Shown here: positions 42,808-51,861 of the stretch, one piece after another
Numbering within the stretch: the first letter of the stretch is position 1
Layout of the letters: every line of letters begins with the position of its first letter
Origin: Candidatus Didemnitutus sp.
Lineage (GTDB): Bacteria > Verrucomicrobiota > Verrucomicrobiia > Opitutales > Opitutaceae
Assembly (NCBI GenBank): GCA_019634575.1
Contig: JAHCAY010000001.1
Coordinates: 3,038,001 to 3,102,000 of the forward strand
Direction of reading: 5' to 3'
DNA: 64,000 nucleotides
The notes under the pieces: generated by a model
The model's input: the letters and a program-made list of their open reading frames with translations, nothing else
Database searches by the model: none
Told to the model about the DNA's origin: nothing
Translations under genes and position numbers: made by a program

Positions 42808-43524
42808 GTGAACAGCGGGGAGCAGGAATTTTTTCAGCTGGGCACGGTCATGGCGCCGTCGCCCGAGATTGTCTATGTGCGCAGCGCGCAGGCGCGGCGC
42901 TATCGGCTGACGTTGCGGCGCGACGGCGTGGCGGTGGCGACGATTCCGCTCCGGGGCAACGAGCGTGAGGCGCAGCGGTTCGTCGAGCAGCATCGCGACT
43001 GGCTCGAGCGGGCGCGAGCGCGGCAGGCGAAACGGCCGCGCGCCGCGGAAATCTGGACCGTGGGCACGCATGTGCTCTGGCGCGGCGAGATGCACCAGGT
43101 GCGCGTGGCGGTGGAGGGCGAAAAGCCGCAGGTGAGCGTGGCGGCGGACGTGTTCCGTGTCGCGTCCCTGGACGGCGACCTGCGGCCGACGCTCGAGGCG
43201 CATTTCGCCCGGCGTGCGAAGATCGAGTTGCCGGCGCGCACGTGGGAGCTGGCGGCGGAGACGGGCGTGGATTTGAAGAGCGTGAGCGTGCGCAACCAGC
43301 GGGCGCGCTGGGGCTCGTGCTCGGCGGCCGGCGGGGTGTCGCTCAACTGGCGGCTCGTGCAGACGCCGGACACCGTGCGCGACTACATCATCTACCACGA
43401 GCTGATGCACCTGAAGGAAATGAACCACAGCGAGCGCTTCTGGGCGCGCGTGGAGGAGGTTTGCCCGTGGTGGAAGGATGCCGAGCGCTGGTTGAAGCGG
43501 AACGGCTCGCTGCTCGGGTTGTGA
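42808..43524 (+). CDS. YgjP/DUF45-type zinc metallopeptidase
   Basis: A 238-residue protein of the SprT/YgjP-like gluzincin group. The zinc site is IIYHELMHLKEMNHSERFW (H197, E198, H201 and third ligand H207). The family block VRNQRARWGSCSAAGGVSLN (residues 161-180) lies before it. It starts with GTG at 42808; an internal ATG at 42850 is an alternative. No signal peptide, so cytoplasmic. It lies 53 bp after the GNAT gene and is convergent with the large hybrid kinase gene. Physiological substrates are not known for the family. Confidence 0.87.
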   Translation: MNSGEQEFFQLGTVMAPSPEIVYVRSAQARRYRLTLRRDGVAVATIPLRGNEREAQRFVEQHRDWLERARARQAKRPRAAEIWTVGTHVLWRGEMHQVRVAVEGEKPQVSVAADVFRVASLDGDLRPTLEAHFARRAKIELPARTWELAAETGVDLKSVSVRNQRARWGSCSAAGGVSLNWRLVQTPDTVRDYIIYHELMHLKEMNHSERFWARVEEVCPWWKDAERWLKRNGSLLGL

Positions 43525-43570
43525 GCGTGGCGCGGGTGCCGGGCCGTGTGGTCGCGCCCGGCGCGCGCGG

Positions 43571-46500
43571 TCAGCGCCGGAGATCGGTGGTGAAGACGCG
43601 TTGCAACTCGGCGGCGAGCGTCTCGACCGGGAAGGGTTTTTGCACGAAGCCGGCGAGTCCCTTGCCGATGAAGCGATTGATCGCGTCCACGCGGTTGTAG
43701 CCGCTCATCAGGATGACCTTCACGTCGGGCTGGAGTTGGCGGAGGCGCAGGAAGGTCTCCTCGCCGTCGATGCGGGGCATCGTCAGGTCGAGGAGCACGG
43801 CGGCGTAGCGGCCGGGACCGGCTTCGAATTTCTCGAGGCCCTCGATGCCGTCCTGCGCCGCCTCGGCTTCGAATCCCAGCGCGCGCAGGATCGAAAGGCT
43901 CACTTCGCGCACCGCTTCCTCGTCGTCGATCACGAGCACGCGGCCGCTTCCTTTCCAGGTCGAGTGTGCGGGCGCCGGGGGCGTGATCGGTTGGGCGCAT
44001 CCCAGGGCGGCGGGGAAGAGGAGGCGGAAGGTCGTGCCGGAGCCCGGCGCGCTGTCGACTTTGATGGCGCCCTTGTGTCCGCGGATGATGCCGAGCACGG
44101 CGGCGAGGCCGAGGCCGCGGCCGGTGAATTTCGTGGTGAAGAACGGATCGAAGATGCGGGCGATGGTCTCGCGCGTCATGCCGGTGCCGGTGTCGGTGAT
44201 CGCGAGGAACACGGCGGGTCCGGGGCGGAGGTCGCCGGTGAATTGCGCGGTGGCGAGGTAGGCCGCGTCCACGGCGAGGGTGCCGGTGGTGACGGTGATC
44301 TGGCCGGCGGCGCCTTCGAGGGCTTCGGAGGCGTTGATGACGAGATTCATGACGACCTGCCGCAGCTGCGTGGCGTCGGCGGAGACGGGGGGCAGGGCGG
44401 GGGCGGGGTCGAAGCGGAGCGCAGCTTTCTTGGAGATCGAAACGGTGAGCAGCGCGAGGCATTCCTCGACGAGTTCGTTGAGGTTGAGCGTCTGCACGAC
44501 GAAGCGCCCCTTGCCGGAGTAGGCGAGCATCTGCTTGCAGAGATCGGCGGCGCGCTGGGCGGCGTGCTCGATCTGGGCGATTTGCTTGTGCGCGGCGGAG
44601 TCGGACGGCAGGTCGATGCGGGCGAGACCGGCGTTGCCGAGGACGCCGGTGAGCAGGTTGTTGAAATCGTGGGCGATGCCGCCGGCGAGCACGCCGAGGC
44701 TCTCGAGCTTCTGCGTTTCGAGGAGTTTCTTGTCGAGTTGCTGGCGCTCCAATTCGACCTGACGGCGCTCAGTGATGTCGGTCATGCGGCCGACCATGCG
44801 GTGGATGGCGCCGTCGGCCTTGCGGAGCACGGCGCCGCGCTCCTCGACCAGGTGATAGGTGCCGTCGCGGTGGCGCATCCGGTATTCCGCCTGGCAGGGG
44901 TCGCCGGTGCGCAGGCAATGCTCCAGGCGTGCGACGGCTCGGTCGCGATCCTCGGGATGCAGGCAGGCGCGCCAGCCGTCGATGCCGAGGCGGGAAAATT
45001 CCTCCGCGCTGCAACCGAGGATTTGCTCGGCGGCGGCGGTGCCGAACCAGCGCACGCGTTGCGCCTCGACGTCGAGGTCGTAGATCAACTGGCCGGTCTG
45101 CTCCATGACGAGCCGGTAGCGTTGCTCGCTCTCGCGCAACGCGTCCTCGGTCTGGCGGCGCGTGGTGATGTCGCTCATGCGGCCGAGCATGCGGAGCGGT
45201 TTGCCCGTGGCGTCGGGCAGGACGAACCCGAAGTCCTCCACGGTGCGGAACGAGCCGTCGGAGCGGCGGAAGCGATACTCGGCGAGGAACGGTTCGCGCG
45301 TGCTCAGGCAGCGATGGAACGCGGCGAGCACGCGCGGGCGATCGTCGGCGTGGATGCGTTCCTCCCAGCCGGCGCCGTCGACGCGGGAGAATTCCTCGGC
45401 GGTGTGCCCGGCGATGTCGGCGATGGCGCTTTCGCCGAACCACTCGATGCGGCCGCTCGGGATGTCGAGGTCGTAGACGAGCAGGCCGGATTGATCCACG
45501 ACGGTGCGGTAGCGCAGCTCGCTCTCGACCAGCCCGGCTTGCGCCCGCTGGCGCGCGGCGGCCATCTCGTTGAAGGCGCGCGCGGTGTCCGCGATCTCCT
45601 CGGGTCCGGCAACCGGGGCGAGGCGCTGGTCGTCGCCGATCGCGTGGGCGCGCGCCACCTCGGCGAGCGCCGCGACCGGCCGGATCAGGGTGTGGGCGTA
45701 GAAGTGGATCAGCACGGCGACGGCCGCCAGCACGGCGGCGACCGCGGCGAGCGCGAGGCGGAGATTGCGCCAGGCGTCGGCGTAGATCTCGTCCGTGGGC
45801 ACGGACGCGACGACGATCCAGTCGGCGATGCGGGTCCGCGCGGCGTCGAAGGTGCGGCGCGGGCCGTCGTCGCCGTCGATTTCTCCGACGTTGGCGCCGG
45901 CGGCGAGCGCACGGCGGACGTCCTCGCCCATCGGGCGGGTCTGGCCGATCCGCGTGTGCGCGACGTAGGAGGAGAGCACCACGGTGTTGCGCGCGTCGAT
46001 GACGTTGACCACGAGCGCCGAATTGTCCGGGGCGAAGAACAGTTGTTGGGAGAGCCGCGCGAGATCGATGGGCGTGGCGAGGACGAGGTCGGGTTGGGCG
46101 CGGAGCGGGCGCGCGGCGACGCAGCCCCAGCGGCCGGTGGTCACGCCGCGGGCGGCACCGCTCACGATGAAGTCGTGCGTGTGCAGCACTTCCTCGATGT
46201 TGGCCATGCCGCGGTAGTTTTGCGGCGGATCGGCGAGGGGGAACGCCGTGGAAAAGCGCAGCGTGCCGCCGCGATCCATCACCGCGACGTTGATGAACTC
46301 GGGGTGCAGGCGGAGGAATTGCGCCGTTTGTTCGTGGGCGTGCGCGGAGGCGAGGTCGCGGAAGCCGACGACGTCCTCGAGTTCCGCCAGCATGAACTGC
46401 ACGTGCTCGAGATAGTTGTTCAGCGTCTGCTCGGCGGTGATGCGCTGGGCGTGCAGGCGCTGGAGCGCGGCGGCGCGGTCGTCGACGAATTTCTTCCGGA

Positions 46501-46627
46501 TGCCGACGCCGATCAATACGATCAGCGGGACGGCCAGCGCCAGCGAGAGCAGAAACAACCGCAACTTCAGCGTGTCGTGCACGCCGAACGCACGCAGGGG
46601 ATGGGGCGGTGACTTTGCGGCAGCCAC
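43571..46627 (-). CDS. Hybrid sensor histidine kinase with dCache, HAMP, two PAS domains and receiver
   Basis: A 1018-residue membrane sensor. Membrane segments at about 22-43 and 289-309 enclose a periplasmic dCache-like sensor. HAMP is at about 310-360, PAS 1 at 370-490 (GRMSDITTRRQTEDALRESE ends it) and PAS 2 at 500-620 (GRMTDITERRQVE). The kinase has GGIAHDFNNLLTGVLG (H653), NLVINASEAL (N765) and GRGLGLAAVLGIIRGH. A C-terminal receiver has D947 (VLLDLTMPRIDG) and K997. The receiver directly follows the kinase, so the protein may hand its phosphate to a separate Hpt or regulate itself. No partner regulator lies beside it, though two lone LuxR-type regulators are encoded at 56114-57627. Signal unknown. 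Confidence 0.92.
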   Translation of the reverse strand: MAAAKSPPHPLRAFGVHDTLKLRLFLLSLALAVPLIVLIGVGIRKKFVDDRAAALQRLHAQRITAEQTLNNYLEHVQFMLAELEDVVGFRDLASAHAHEQTAQFLRLHPEFINVAVMDRGGTLRFSTAFPLADPPQNYRGMANIEEVLHTHDFIVSGAARGVTTGRWGCVAARPLRAQPDLVLATPIDLARLSQQLFFAPDNSALVVNVIDARNTVVLSSYVAHTRIGQTRPMGEDVRRALAAGANVGEIDGDDGPRRTFDAARTRIADWIVVASVPTDEIYADAWRNLRLALAAVAAVLAAVAVLIHFYAHTLIRPVAALAEVARAHAIGDDQRLAPVAGPEEIADTARAFNEMAAARQRAQAGLVESELRYRTVVDQSGLLVYDLDIPSGRIEWFGESAIADIAGHTAEEFSRVDGAGWEERIHADDRPRVLAAFHRCLSTREPFLAEYRFRRSDGSFRTVEDFGFVLPDATGKPLRMLGRMSDITTRRQTEDALRESEQRYRLVMEQTGQLIYDLDVEAQRVRWFGTAAAEQILGCSAEEFSRLGIDGWRACLHPEDRDRAVARLEHCLRTGDPCQAEYRMRHRDGTYHLVEERGAVLRKADGAIHRMVGRMTDITERRQVELERQQLDKKLLETQKLESLGVLAGGIAHDFNNLLTGVLGNAGLARIDLPSDSAAHKQIAQIEHAAQRAADLCKQMLAYSGKGRFVVQTLNLNELVEECLALLTVSISKKAALRFDPAPALPPVSADATQLRQVVMNLVINASEALEGAAGQITVTTGTLAVDAAYLATAQFTGDLRPGPAVFLAITDTGTGMTRETIARIFDPFFTTKFTGRGLGLAAVLGIIRGHKGAIKVDSAPGSGTTFRLLFPAALGCAQPITPPAPAHSTWKGSGRVLVIDDEEAVREVSLSILRALGFEAEAAQDGIEGLEKFEAGPGRYAAVLLDLTMPRIDGEETFLRLRQLQPDVKVILMSGYNRVDAINRFIGKGLAGFVQKPFPVETLAAELQRVFTTDLRR

Positions 46628-46693
46628 GACCTCCAGTAGGCGCGGCGCGGTCCGGCGCGGCGAGCTAATTTCCCGACTCGACGGGAGAGCGGC

Positions 46694-47215
46694 CTATTGG
46701 ATGTCCACCAACTCGACCTCGAAAACCAGCGTGGCGCGCGCGGGGATCGGGCCCTTGCCCTGCACGCCGTAGCCCAGCCACCACGGCACGATCAGCGTGC
46801 GGCGCTCGCCCTTTTTCATGTGCGCGAACGCCTCGTCCCAGCCTTTGATGACCTCGCCCGTGCCGACGCGGAAGGCATACGGCGTGCCGCGATCGTAGCT
46901 GCTGTCGAACTTCACGCCGCCGATGAGACGGCCATCGTAATGCGCCGAGACCATCGCTCCGAACGACGGCGGCGAGCCGGCGCCCTCGCGGCGCACCACA
47001 TAGCGCAAGCCCGAGGGCGTGACGATCGCGTCCGGGTATTTCTGCTTGATGACGGCGATGTCCTCCGGTGCGAGCTCCTGCGCCTCCTGCATTTCGCGCA
47101 CGTATTTGTTGGCGGGCTTGCCGGGATTGGCGCGGCGGAAGATGCCCGTGCGCGCCTGAATCGCGATGAACGCCAGCACGCCGCCGAGGATGAGAATAAA
47201 ACCGAATTTGCGCAT
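46694..47215 (-). CDS. FKBP-type peptidyl-prolyl cis-trans isomerase, membrane-anchored
   Basis: A 173-residue proline isomerase. Residues 4-20 (FGFILILGGVLAFIAIQ) form a membrane anchor or signal. The FKBP domain covers about 67-173 with SGLRYVVRREGAG, VSAHYDGRL, KFDSSYDRGTPYAFRVGTGE, VIKGWDEAFAHMKKGERRTL and IPARATLVFEVELVDI. It acts in the periplasm at the membrane. It lies 66 bp upstream of the hybrid kinase gene in the same direction, and is divergent from glutamate dehydrogenase. A catalytic role is expected, since the usual aromatic and VIxGWxEA residues are present. Confidence 0.92.
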   Translation of the reverse strand: MRKFGFILILGGVLAFIAIQARTGIFRRANPGKPANKYVREMQEAQELAPEDIAVIKQKYPDAIVTPSGLRYVVRREGAGSPPSFGAMVSAHYDGRLIGGVKFDSSYDRGTPYAFRVGTGEVIKGWDEAFAHMKKGERRTLIVPWWLGYGVQGKGPIPARATLVFEVELVDIQ

Positions 47216-47276
47216 GGAGAGGAGGGACCGGTCCGCGACGCTGCCGGTTTTCGCAACGTGAAGAAAGCGCGTTTTG

Positions 47277-47298
47277 CCGATTATTCGGGCGGATAATC
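47277..47298. promoter_or_regulatory. Palindrome in the FKBP/glutamate dehydrogenase divergent region
   Basis: CGATTAT and ATAATCG are perfect 7-bp arms separated by 8 bases. It lies 81 bases before the dehydrogenase ATG and 61 bases before the FKBP start, and is the only AT-rich symmetric site in this 163-bp gap. It could be an operator; no regulator is implied by sequence. Confidence 0.4.
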
Positions 47299-47378
47299 GC
47301 GAGAGTTCGCCGCCTCATGGTTGCGGCGGCTTCGAGTTTTGCCCTTGGGTAGGCGTTTCTCCCCGAAAAAATCCCCCC

Positions 47379-48677
47379 ATGCAAAACTTCCGTCTGCCCA
47401 GCCGCCTCGTCGCCGAGGCCGTGAAGGGCGAAGCCATCGAGCAACGCTTCAAGATCGCCCGCAACGAATTCGGGCCCGAGTGCATCTACCGCATTCACGA
47501 CCCCGCCGACGACGCGACGTGGGGTTTCGTGGCGGTCGATAATCTCGTGCGCGGACGCGGTCTCGGCGGCGTGCGTCTCGCGCCCGACGTGACCGTCGAC
47601 GAGGTCTACGGCCTCGCCGCCGCGATGACGATGAAGAGCTCCGCCGCCATGCTGCCGCTCGGCGGCGCGAAGAGCGGCCTGCGCGTGGAGCCGCGCTACT
47701 TCGCCGACAAGCCCGAGGAGAAACGCGCGCTCGTGGCCATGTTTGCCGAGGCGCTGTGGGGCATCCCCGACTACATCCCCGGTCCCGACATGGGCACGAA
47801 CGAGACCGACATGCAGACGATCTACGAGGTCTTCGCGCAGAAGAACGGCGCGGCCAACCACGGCCGCGGCGGCGTCGGCCGTCCGCCCGCGAAGGGCGGC
47901 TTCCCGCTCGACGAGTGGGCCATCACCGCACACGGCCTCTTCGCCGCCGCCATCGCGTCGGAGAAACACATCCCGGATTTCCGCATCAAGGACTCGAGCG
48001 TGGTGATCCAAGGCTTCGGCAACGTCGGCGCGCCCATCGCGGAGAAACTCGCGTCGCTCGGCGCGCGCATCGTCGGCGCCTCCGACATCAACGCCGGCCT
48101 CTACAATCCGGCCGGGCTCGACGTCCCGCAGCTGCTCGCGCTCCGCCGGAGCCCCGCCGGCCTCGCCGGCTACACCGGCCCGGTGAAACACCGTTTCGAC
48201 GGCGAGCATCTCGACCGCATGATGGAGATGCCCTGCACGATCCTCGTGCCCGCCGCGCGCCCGCACGCGATCCACCCGGACAACGCGCCGCACATCCACA
48301 CGCGCATCGTGCTGCAGGGCGCGAACAACCCGGCCGACCTCGTCAGCGAGTATTTCCTGCAACACCGTCGCGGCATCGTGTGCCTGACGGACTTCATCGC
48401 GAACTCCGGCGGTGTGATCGCCGCCTTCATCGAGGCCAAGGCCGACGTCGACGCGGAGTTTCGCGCGCGCGTCATGGCCGAGGACGGCAAGGGCCGCGCG
48501 TTCATCGAGAAGGTCGTCACGCGCATCATCACGGAGAACATCGACGAGATGTTCGCGCGTCGCGCCTCGCACCGCGCGAAGGACATCACGTGGCGCGAGA
48601 TCGCGCACGAGATGGCCCGCGACCGCCTGCGCCCCGCCGCCGACGGGAAACTCAAAGTGTTGCCCGAGTTGCTCTGA
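47379..48677 (+). CDS. Glutamate/leucine dehydrogenase family protein
   Basis: Catalyses reversible oxidative deamination of an amino acid, probably glutamate, with NAD(P). The 432-residue protein starts at the ATG at 47379 (MQNFRLPSRLVAEAV), preceded by CCCCCC; a longer frame from 47274 lacks homology. Substrate and catalytic residues: TMKSSAAMLPLGGAKSG (K86, K98) and IPGPDMGTNETDM (D137). The Rossmann domain has SSVVIQGFGNVGAPIAEKL (GFGNVG at 212-217). The C-terminal LTDFIANSGGVIAAFIE is typical. An insert with GGVGRPPAKGG near residues 164-174 is common in this branch. It is followed by a strong terminator. Glutamate is favoured, leucine or valine not excluded. Confidence 0.9.
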   Translation: MQNFRLPSRLVAEAVKGEAIEQRFKIARNEFGPECIYRIHDPADDATWGFVAVDNLVRGRGLGGVRLAPDVTVDEVYGLAAAMTMKSSAAMLPLGGAKSGLRVEPRYFADKPEEKRALVAMFAEALWGIPDYIPGPDMGTNETDMQTIYEVFAQKNGAANHGRGGVGRPPAKGGFPLDEWAITAHGLFAAAIASEKHIPDFRIKDSSVVIQGFGNVGAPIAEKLASLGARIVGASDINAGLYNPAGLDVPQLLALRRSPAGLAGYTGPVKHRFDGEHLDRMMEMPCTILVPAARPHAIHPDNAPHIHTRIVLQGANNPADLVSEYFLQHRRGIVCLTDFIANSGGVIAAFIEAKADVDAEFRARVMAEDGKGRAFIEKVVTRIITENIDEMFARRASHRAKDITWREIAHEMARDRLRPAADGKLKVLPELL

Positions 48678-48707
48678 TTTTTGCTGCGACTTTCTCGTGG
48701 TTCCTGA

Positions 48708-48737
48708 AAGCCCGCGCCGTCACTCGCGGGCTTTTTG
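48708..48737. terminator. Bidirectional terminator between convergent genes
   Basis: A 10-bp perfect stem (AAAGCCCGCG/CGCGGGCTTT) with an 8-base loop is followed by TTTTT on the plus strand, 31 bases after the glutamate dehydrogenase stop. On the minus strand it lies just after the DUF4440-like gene and has AAA complementing to TTT, so it could serve both. Confidence 0.88.
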
Positions 48738-48745
48738 CTGCCCGC

Positions 48746-49201
48746 TCAGGATTTTGCCGCGCTCGATGTGTGATCGGAGGCGACGCGCCAGCCGTCGGCA
48801 GTTTTTTTCATCACGAGCGTGAAGAGGCCCCATGGCTTGTCCTGTGCGCGTGTGAGCTCCCACTTGCCGAAGACGAGTGCGGTGTCGGGCGTGAGCACCT
48901 CGATCTCGTGCAGCGTGAAGGCCAGCGTGCCCATCGTGGCTTTGTCCGGGTAATGTTTCTGGTAGCGCTCGAGCGTGGTGCGCCAACCATAGGTGATGGA
49001 GCCACCGGAAGCAAAGCGCAGCGCGTCGCTCTTGAGGTAGAATTCCATGAACTTGGCCACGTCGCCCGTATTCCAGGCTTCGACCTGCGCCATGAGAGTG
49101 GCGCGGATGTCGGCGGCGACATGCGCCTCGGTGGCGGCGCGCGCCGGGGCGCAGTTCAGCAGCAGGAGTCCGAAGAGAAGGGGACGAATCGTGAACGACA
49201 T
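48746..49201 (-). CDS. DUF4440/SnoaL-like secreted small protein
   Basis: A 151-residue protein with a signal peptide (MSFTIRPLLFGLLLLNCAPA). The mature part has the NTF2-like fold pattern of DUF4440: IRATLMAQVEAWNTGDVAKFMEFYL, GWRTTLERYQKHYPD, LTPDTALVFGKWELT, LVMKKTADGWRVASDHT. It probably binds or processes a small ligand, but no function is established. It is the last gene of the cyclophilin-M20-S41 run, 4 bp after the S41 gene, and ends at the terminator. Periplasmic location is expected. Confidence 0.8.
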   Translation of the reverse strand: MSFTIRPLLFGLLLLNCAPARAATEAHVAADIRATLMAQVEAWNTGDVAKFMEFYLKSDALRFASGGSITYGWRTTLERYQKHYPDKATMGTLAFTLHEIEVLTPDTALVFGKWELTRAQDKPWGLFTLVMKKTADGWRVASDHTSSAAKS

Positions 49202-49205
49202 GAAA

Positions 49206-50525
49206 TCAGTCGAATAGCTGAGGGCGATGTTTGCGCGTAATCTCCCCCGCTTGTTGTTTGCTGAGCGTGACGCCGGCCATCTTGGCCGCAGTGGCGAGCA
49301 CGGGATCGTCGCCGGCGGCTAGATCCTTGGGGGAAGGCACAAGCCAGACGTCGGGTGTGACGCCGTTTTTCTCCAAGATCTGGCCGTCACTCATCGTGAT
49401 CTGGCCTTCCGTGACTTGCACGGCGAACACCACGAGATTGGCACCATCGCCGAGCGTCAGCACGTGCGTGCGCGAGCGGTTGACCTTCCCGGCGGAGAGA
49501 TCACCAAGCACCGTCGCGCGACCGGCAAGCTGGAGTGCGCGAGCGAAAACCTCGGAAGCGGAGGCGGAATTGCCGTCGATCAGCACATAGAGTTTGCCCG
49601 GGATATTGAATCGGCTGCTCGCCTGTAGCGGCGTCTCCTTGGTGCGTTCTTGGATTTTGCCGATGGGGTGGCGACCTTTTCCCAGACAGGCTCCGATGGC
49701 ATCGAGCATCTCGCTCTCGAGTCCGCCGCGATTGCGACGCAGGTCGATGATCACATGGTCATAGTTCGCGGACTTGCGGAGTCCTCGTTCCACTTCCTCT
49801 GGGAGACTGAACGTCGAGAGCTGCCACCAAAGCACCTTCGGTGCGAGGTCCACGAACTTGCTGGTGAGCTGAGCCTCGCGTTCTTCTTGCTTGAGCATCA
49901 GGCGCAGAAAATCGCCGCCGGCGAGGTCGAGATTCCGGGGCAGAGTTTTGACCTCCGCAGCAAAAGTCAGCTCACGGATCGCACCGTCGGCCCGCGCCAG
50001 CTGTAGACGTAGCCCGGTTTGCGGGTTGAGGGTGAGGATGGAATATTGGATGAGACTGAGGCTGTCGCGGAAAGCGGGCATGCCATTGACGCTCAACACG
50101 CGCTCGCCGGCTTGGAGGCCTTGCTTGGCGGCATCGCTGCCGGGCTTTACGGCGCCGACGTAGACGTTTTTGCCGACGACATCGAAGGAGACGCCGTATT
50201 CGATGCGCACTGGGCGGAGCGGGGGAAAGAAGCGGGTGTGCGAGTCGTTGAGATTTACGACGGCTTGCGCGATCACCGCATAGGTTTCCGCGAGGGATTT
50301 GGTATTCTCCAGCTGGCTGGTGGCAGTGCGTTCCAGTTCAGTGGTATTCACGCCGCCGAAGGTGGGATCATAACTCTCGGCCTGGATCTTGGCCCACACG
50401 CGAGGGAACATGGAGCGCGCGCGTTGCATGTCGCGCTCATGGCGGTCTGCAGCTTGGGCACCGATGGAGACGGTGACGGCGAGCGCCAGCCGCGCCAGTC
50501 GTCGGGAGAGATGGAGGGCGGTCAT
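49206..50525 (-). CDS. S41-family (C-terminal processing-like) peptidase with PDZ domain
   Basis: A serine peptidase of 439 residues with a signal peptide (about 1-25). A helical N-terminal part has DSHTRFFPP near residue 94, then a PDZ domain at about 110-185 (GAVKPGSDAAKQGLQAGERV, LSVNGM). The protease core has VIIDLRRNRGGLESEM, the catalytic serine motif DGNSASASEVFARAL (serine within 320-324) and a lysine in GDLSAGKVNRS (K347). It lies in the periplasm. The start overlaps the stop of the M20 gene by 4 bases, so the two are translationally coupled. Codon use is slightly lower in GC than in the M20 gene. Substrate unknown. Confidence 0.88.
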   Translation of the reverse strand: MTALHLSRRLARLALAVTVSIGAQAADRHERDMQRARSMFPRVWAKIQAESYDPTFGGVNTTELERTATSQLENTKSLAETYAVIAQAVVNLNDSHTRFFPPLRPVRIEYGVSFDVVGKNVYVGAVKPGSDAAKQGLQAGERVLSVNGMPAFRDSLSLIQYSILTLNPQTGLRLQLARADGAIRELTFAAEVKTLPRNLDLAGGDFLRLMLKQEEREAQLTSKFVDLAPKVLWWQLSTFSLPEEVERGLRKSANYDHVIIDLRRNRGGLESEMLDAIGACLGKGRHPIGKIQERTKETPLQASSRFNIPGKLYVLIDGNSASASEVFARALQLAGRATVLGDLSAGKVNRSRTHVLTLGDGANLVVFAVQVTEGQITMSDGQILEKNGVTPDVWLVPSPKDLAAGDDPVLATAAKMAGVTLSKQQAGEITRKHRPQLFD

Positions 50526-51853
50526 TTCTTACGCAGCAAGTCCAGCGCGGCGGCGCTCATCGCGGTGATGGCGGTCTTGATCGTCGGCTCGGGGAGCGGC
50601 GCCCAGAAGGCGCTGTGGTTCGACGGCGCGAGCTGACCTTTCGCCGCCGCGTCGGCGAGGACCTTCGGGTCGCTGCCGCCGACCCAGAAGATCGAGATCG
50701 GGATGCGCGGTTGGGTGCGGCCGTATTCGGCGAAATCCTCGCCATAGGTGCCGGCCTCCGCGGTGCCGAGCTGCTCGGCGGGGAACCATTGCGCGAACAC
50801 GCCGGTCAGGCGGCGCGTGAGCGCGGGGTCGTTGAACGTGAAGGGTGTGCGCGTCTGCTCGACCGTGATGACCGGCAACAGGTCGTCGGGCATGCCGGCG
50901 GCGCGGGCGGTGTTTTCCGCGATGCGCTTGATCGAGGCGAGCAGGTGTGCGGCCACTTCGTCGCTGTAGCTGCGGAGCGTGAGTTCGAGCCGCACCTCGG
51001 CGGGGATGATGTTGCGCTTCGTGCCGCCGTGGATGGCGCCGACGGTGATCACGGCCGGCGTGCCGGGCTTCAGCTCGCGGCTGACGATGGTCTGGAGCGC
51101 GAGGACGATTTCCGAGGCGAGCACGATCGGGTCGCGCGTCGAATGCGGGCGCGCGCCGTGACCGCCGATGCCACGCACGAGGATGTCGATCGAGTCGACG
51201 TTGGCGTAGCTCGGACCTTCGAGCGTGGCGACCTGGCCGGCGGGCGAGTCGCCGCCGACGTGGAATGCAATTACGTTGTCCGGCCGCGGAAATTTCGTGA
51301 ACAGGCCGTCCTTCAACATCGCGCGCGCGCCGCCGCCGATTTCCTCGGCGGGTTGGACGAAGAACACGAGCGTGCCGGACCAGTGAGCTTTCAGCGCCGC
51401 CATCGTGCGCGCGGTGCCGATGAGCGTGGTGACGTGTGTGTCGTGGCCGCACGCGTGCATGGCGGGCTGCTGCTTGCCGGCGACGTCCGCCATCGTGACC
51501 TGGCTCGCGTAGGGCAGGCCGGTCGCCTCCTTGATCGGCAGCGCATCCATGTCGGCACGGATGGCCAGCGTGGGGCCGGGGCCGTTTTGCAGGACGGCGA
51601 CGACGCCGGTGTTGCCGACGTTTTCGGTGACGGTGAAACCGGCCGCGCGCAGCTGCTCGGCGGCGATGCCGGCGGTGCGCTTCTCGACGAACGAAAGTTC
51701 CGGGTGCGTGTGCAGGTCGCGGTAGATGACTTCGAGCGAGGGATACTCGGCGTTCACCCGGGCGGTGACGGCGTCTTTGAGTTCCGGGCCGGCGAACGCG
51801 GCCAACGGAGCGCAGAGAGCGAGGGCGAGGAGGGAAGAGCGGGGGAGCGACAT
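50522..51853 (-). CDS. M20-family amidohydrolase/peptidase (secreted)
   Basis: A zinc-dependent amidohydrolase of 443 residues with a signal peptide (MSLPRSSLLALALCAPLAAFA). It resembles the M20D group that cleaves N-acyl amino acids or hippurate. Metal ligands: MHACGHDTH (C135, H137), PAEEIGGG (E170/E171) and the later FHVGG and SNHSAF. IRADMDALPIKE is the characteristic block. The dimerisation domain lies at about 215-330. It follows the cyclophilin gene by 8 bp and overlaps the S41 gene, giving a peptide-scavenging operon. The start follows CCGCCCC. Confidence 0.9.
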   Translation of the reverse strand: MSLPRSSLLALALCAPLAAFAGPELKDAVTARVNAEYPSLEVIYRDLHTHPELSFVEKRTAGIAAEQLRAAGFTVTENVGNTGVVAVLQNGPGPTLAIRADMDALPIKEATGLPYASQVTMADVAGKQQPAMHACGHDTHVTTLIGTARTMAALKAHWSGTLVFFVQPAEEIGGGARAMLKDGLFTKFPRPDNVIAFHVGGDSPAGQVATLEGPSYANVDSIDILVRGIGGHGARPHSTRDPIVLASEIVLALQTIVSRELKPGTPAVITVGAIHGGTKRNIIPAEVRLELTLRSYSDEVAAHLLASIKRIAENTARAAGMPDDLLPVITVEQTRTPFTFNDPALTRRLTGVFAQWFPAEQLGTAEAGTYGEDFAEYGRTQPRIPISIFWVGGSDPKVLADAAAKGQLAPSNHSAFWAPLPEPTIKTAITAMSAAALDLLRKK

Positions 51854-51861
51854 GGGGCGGG

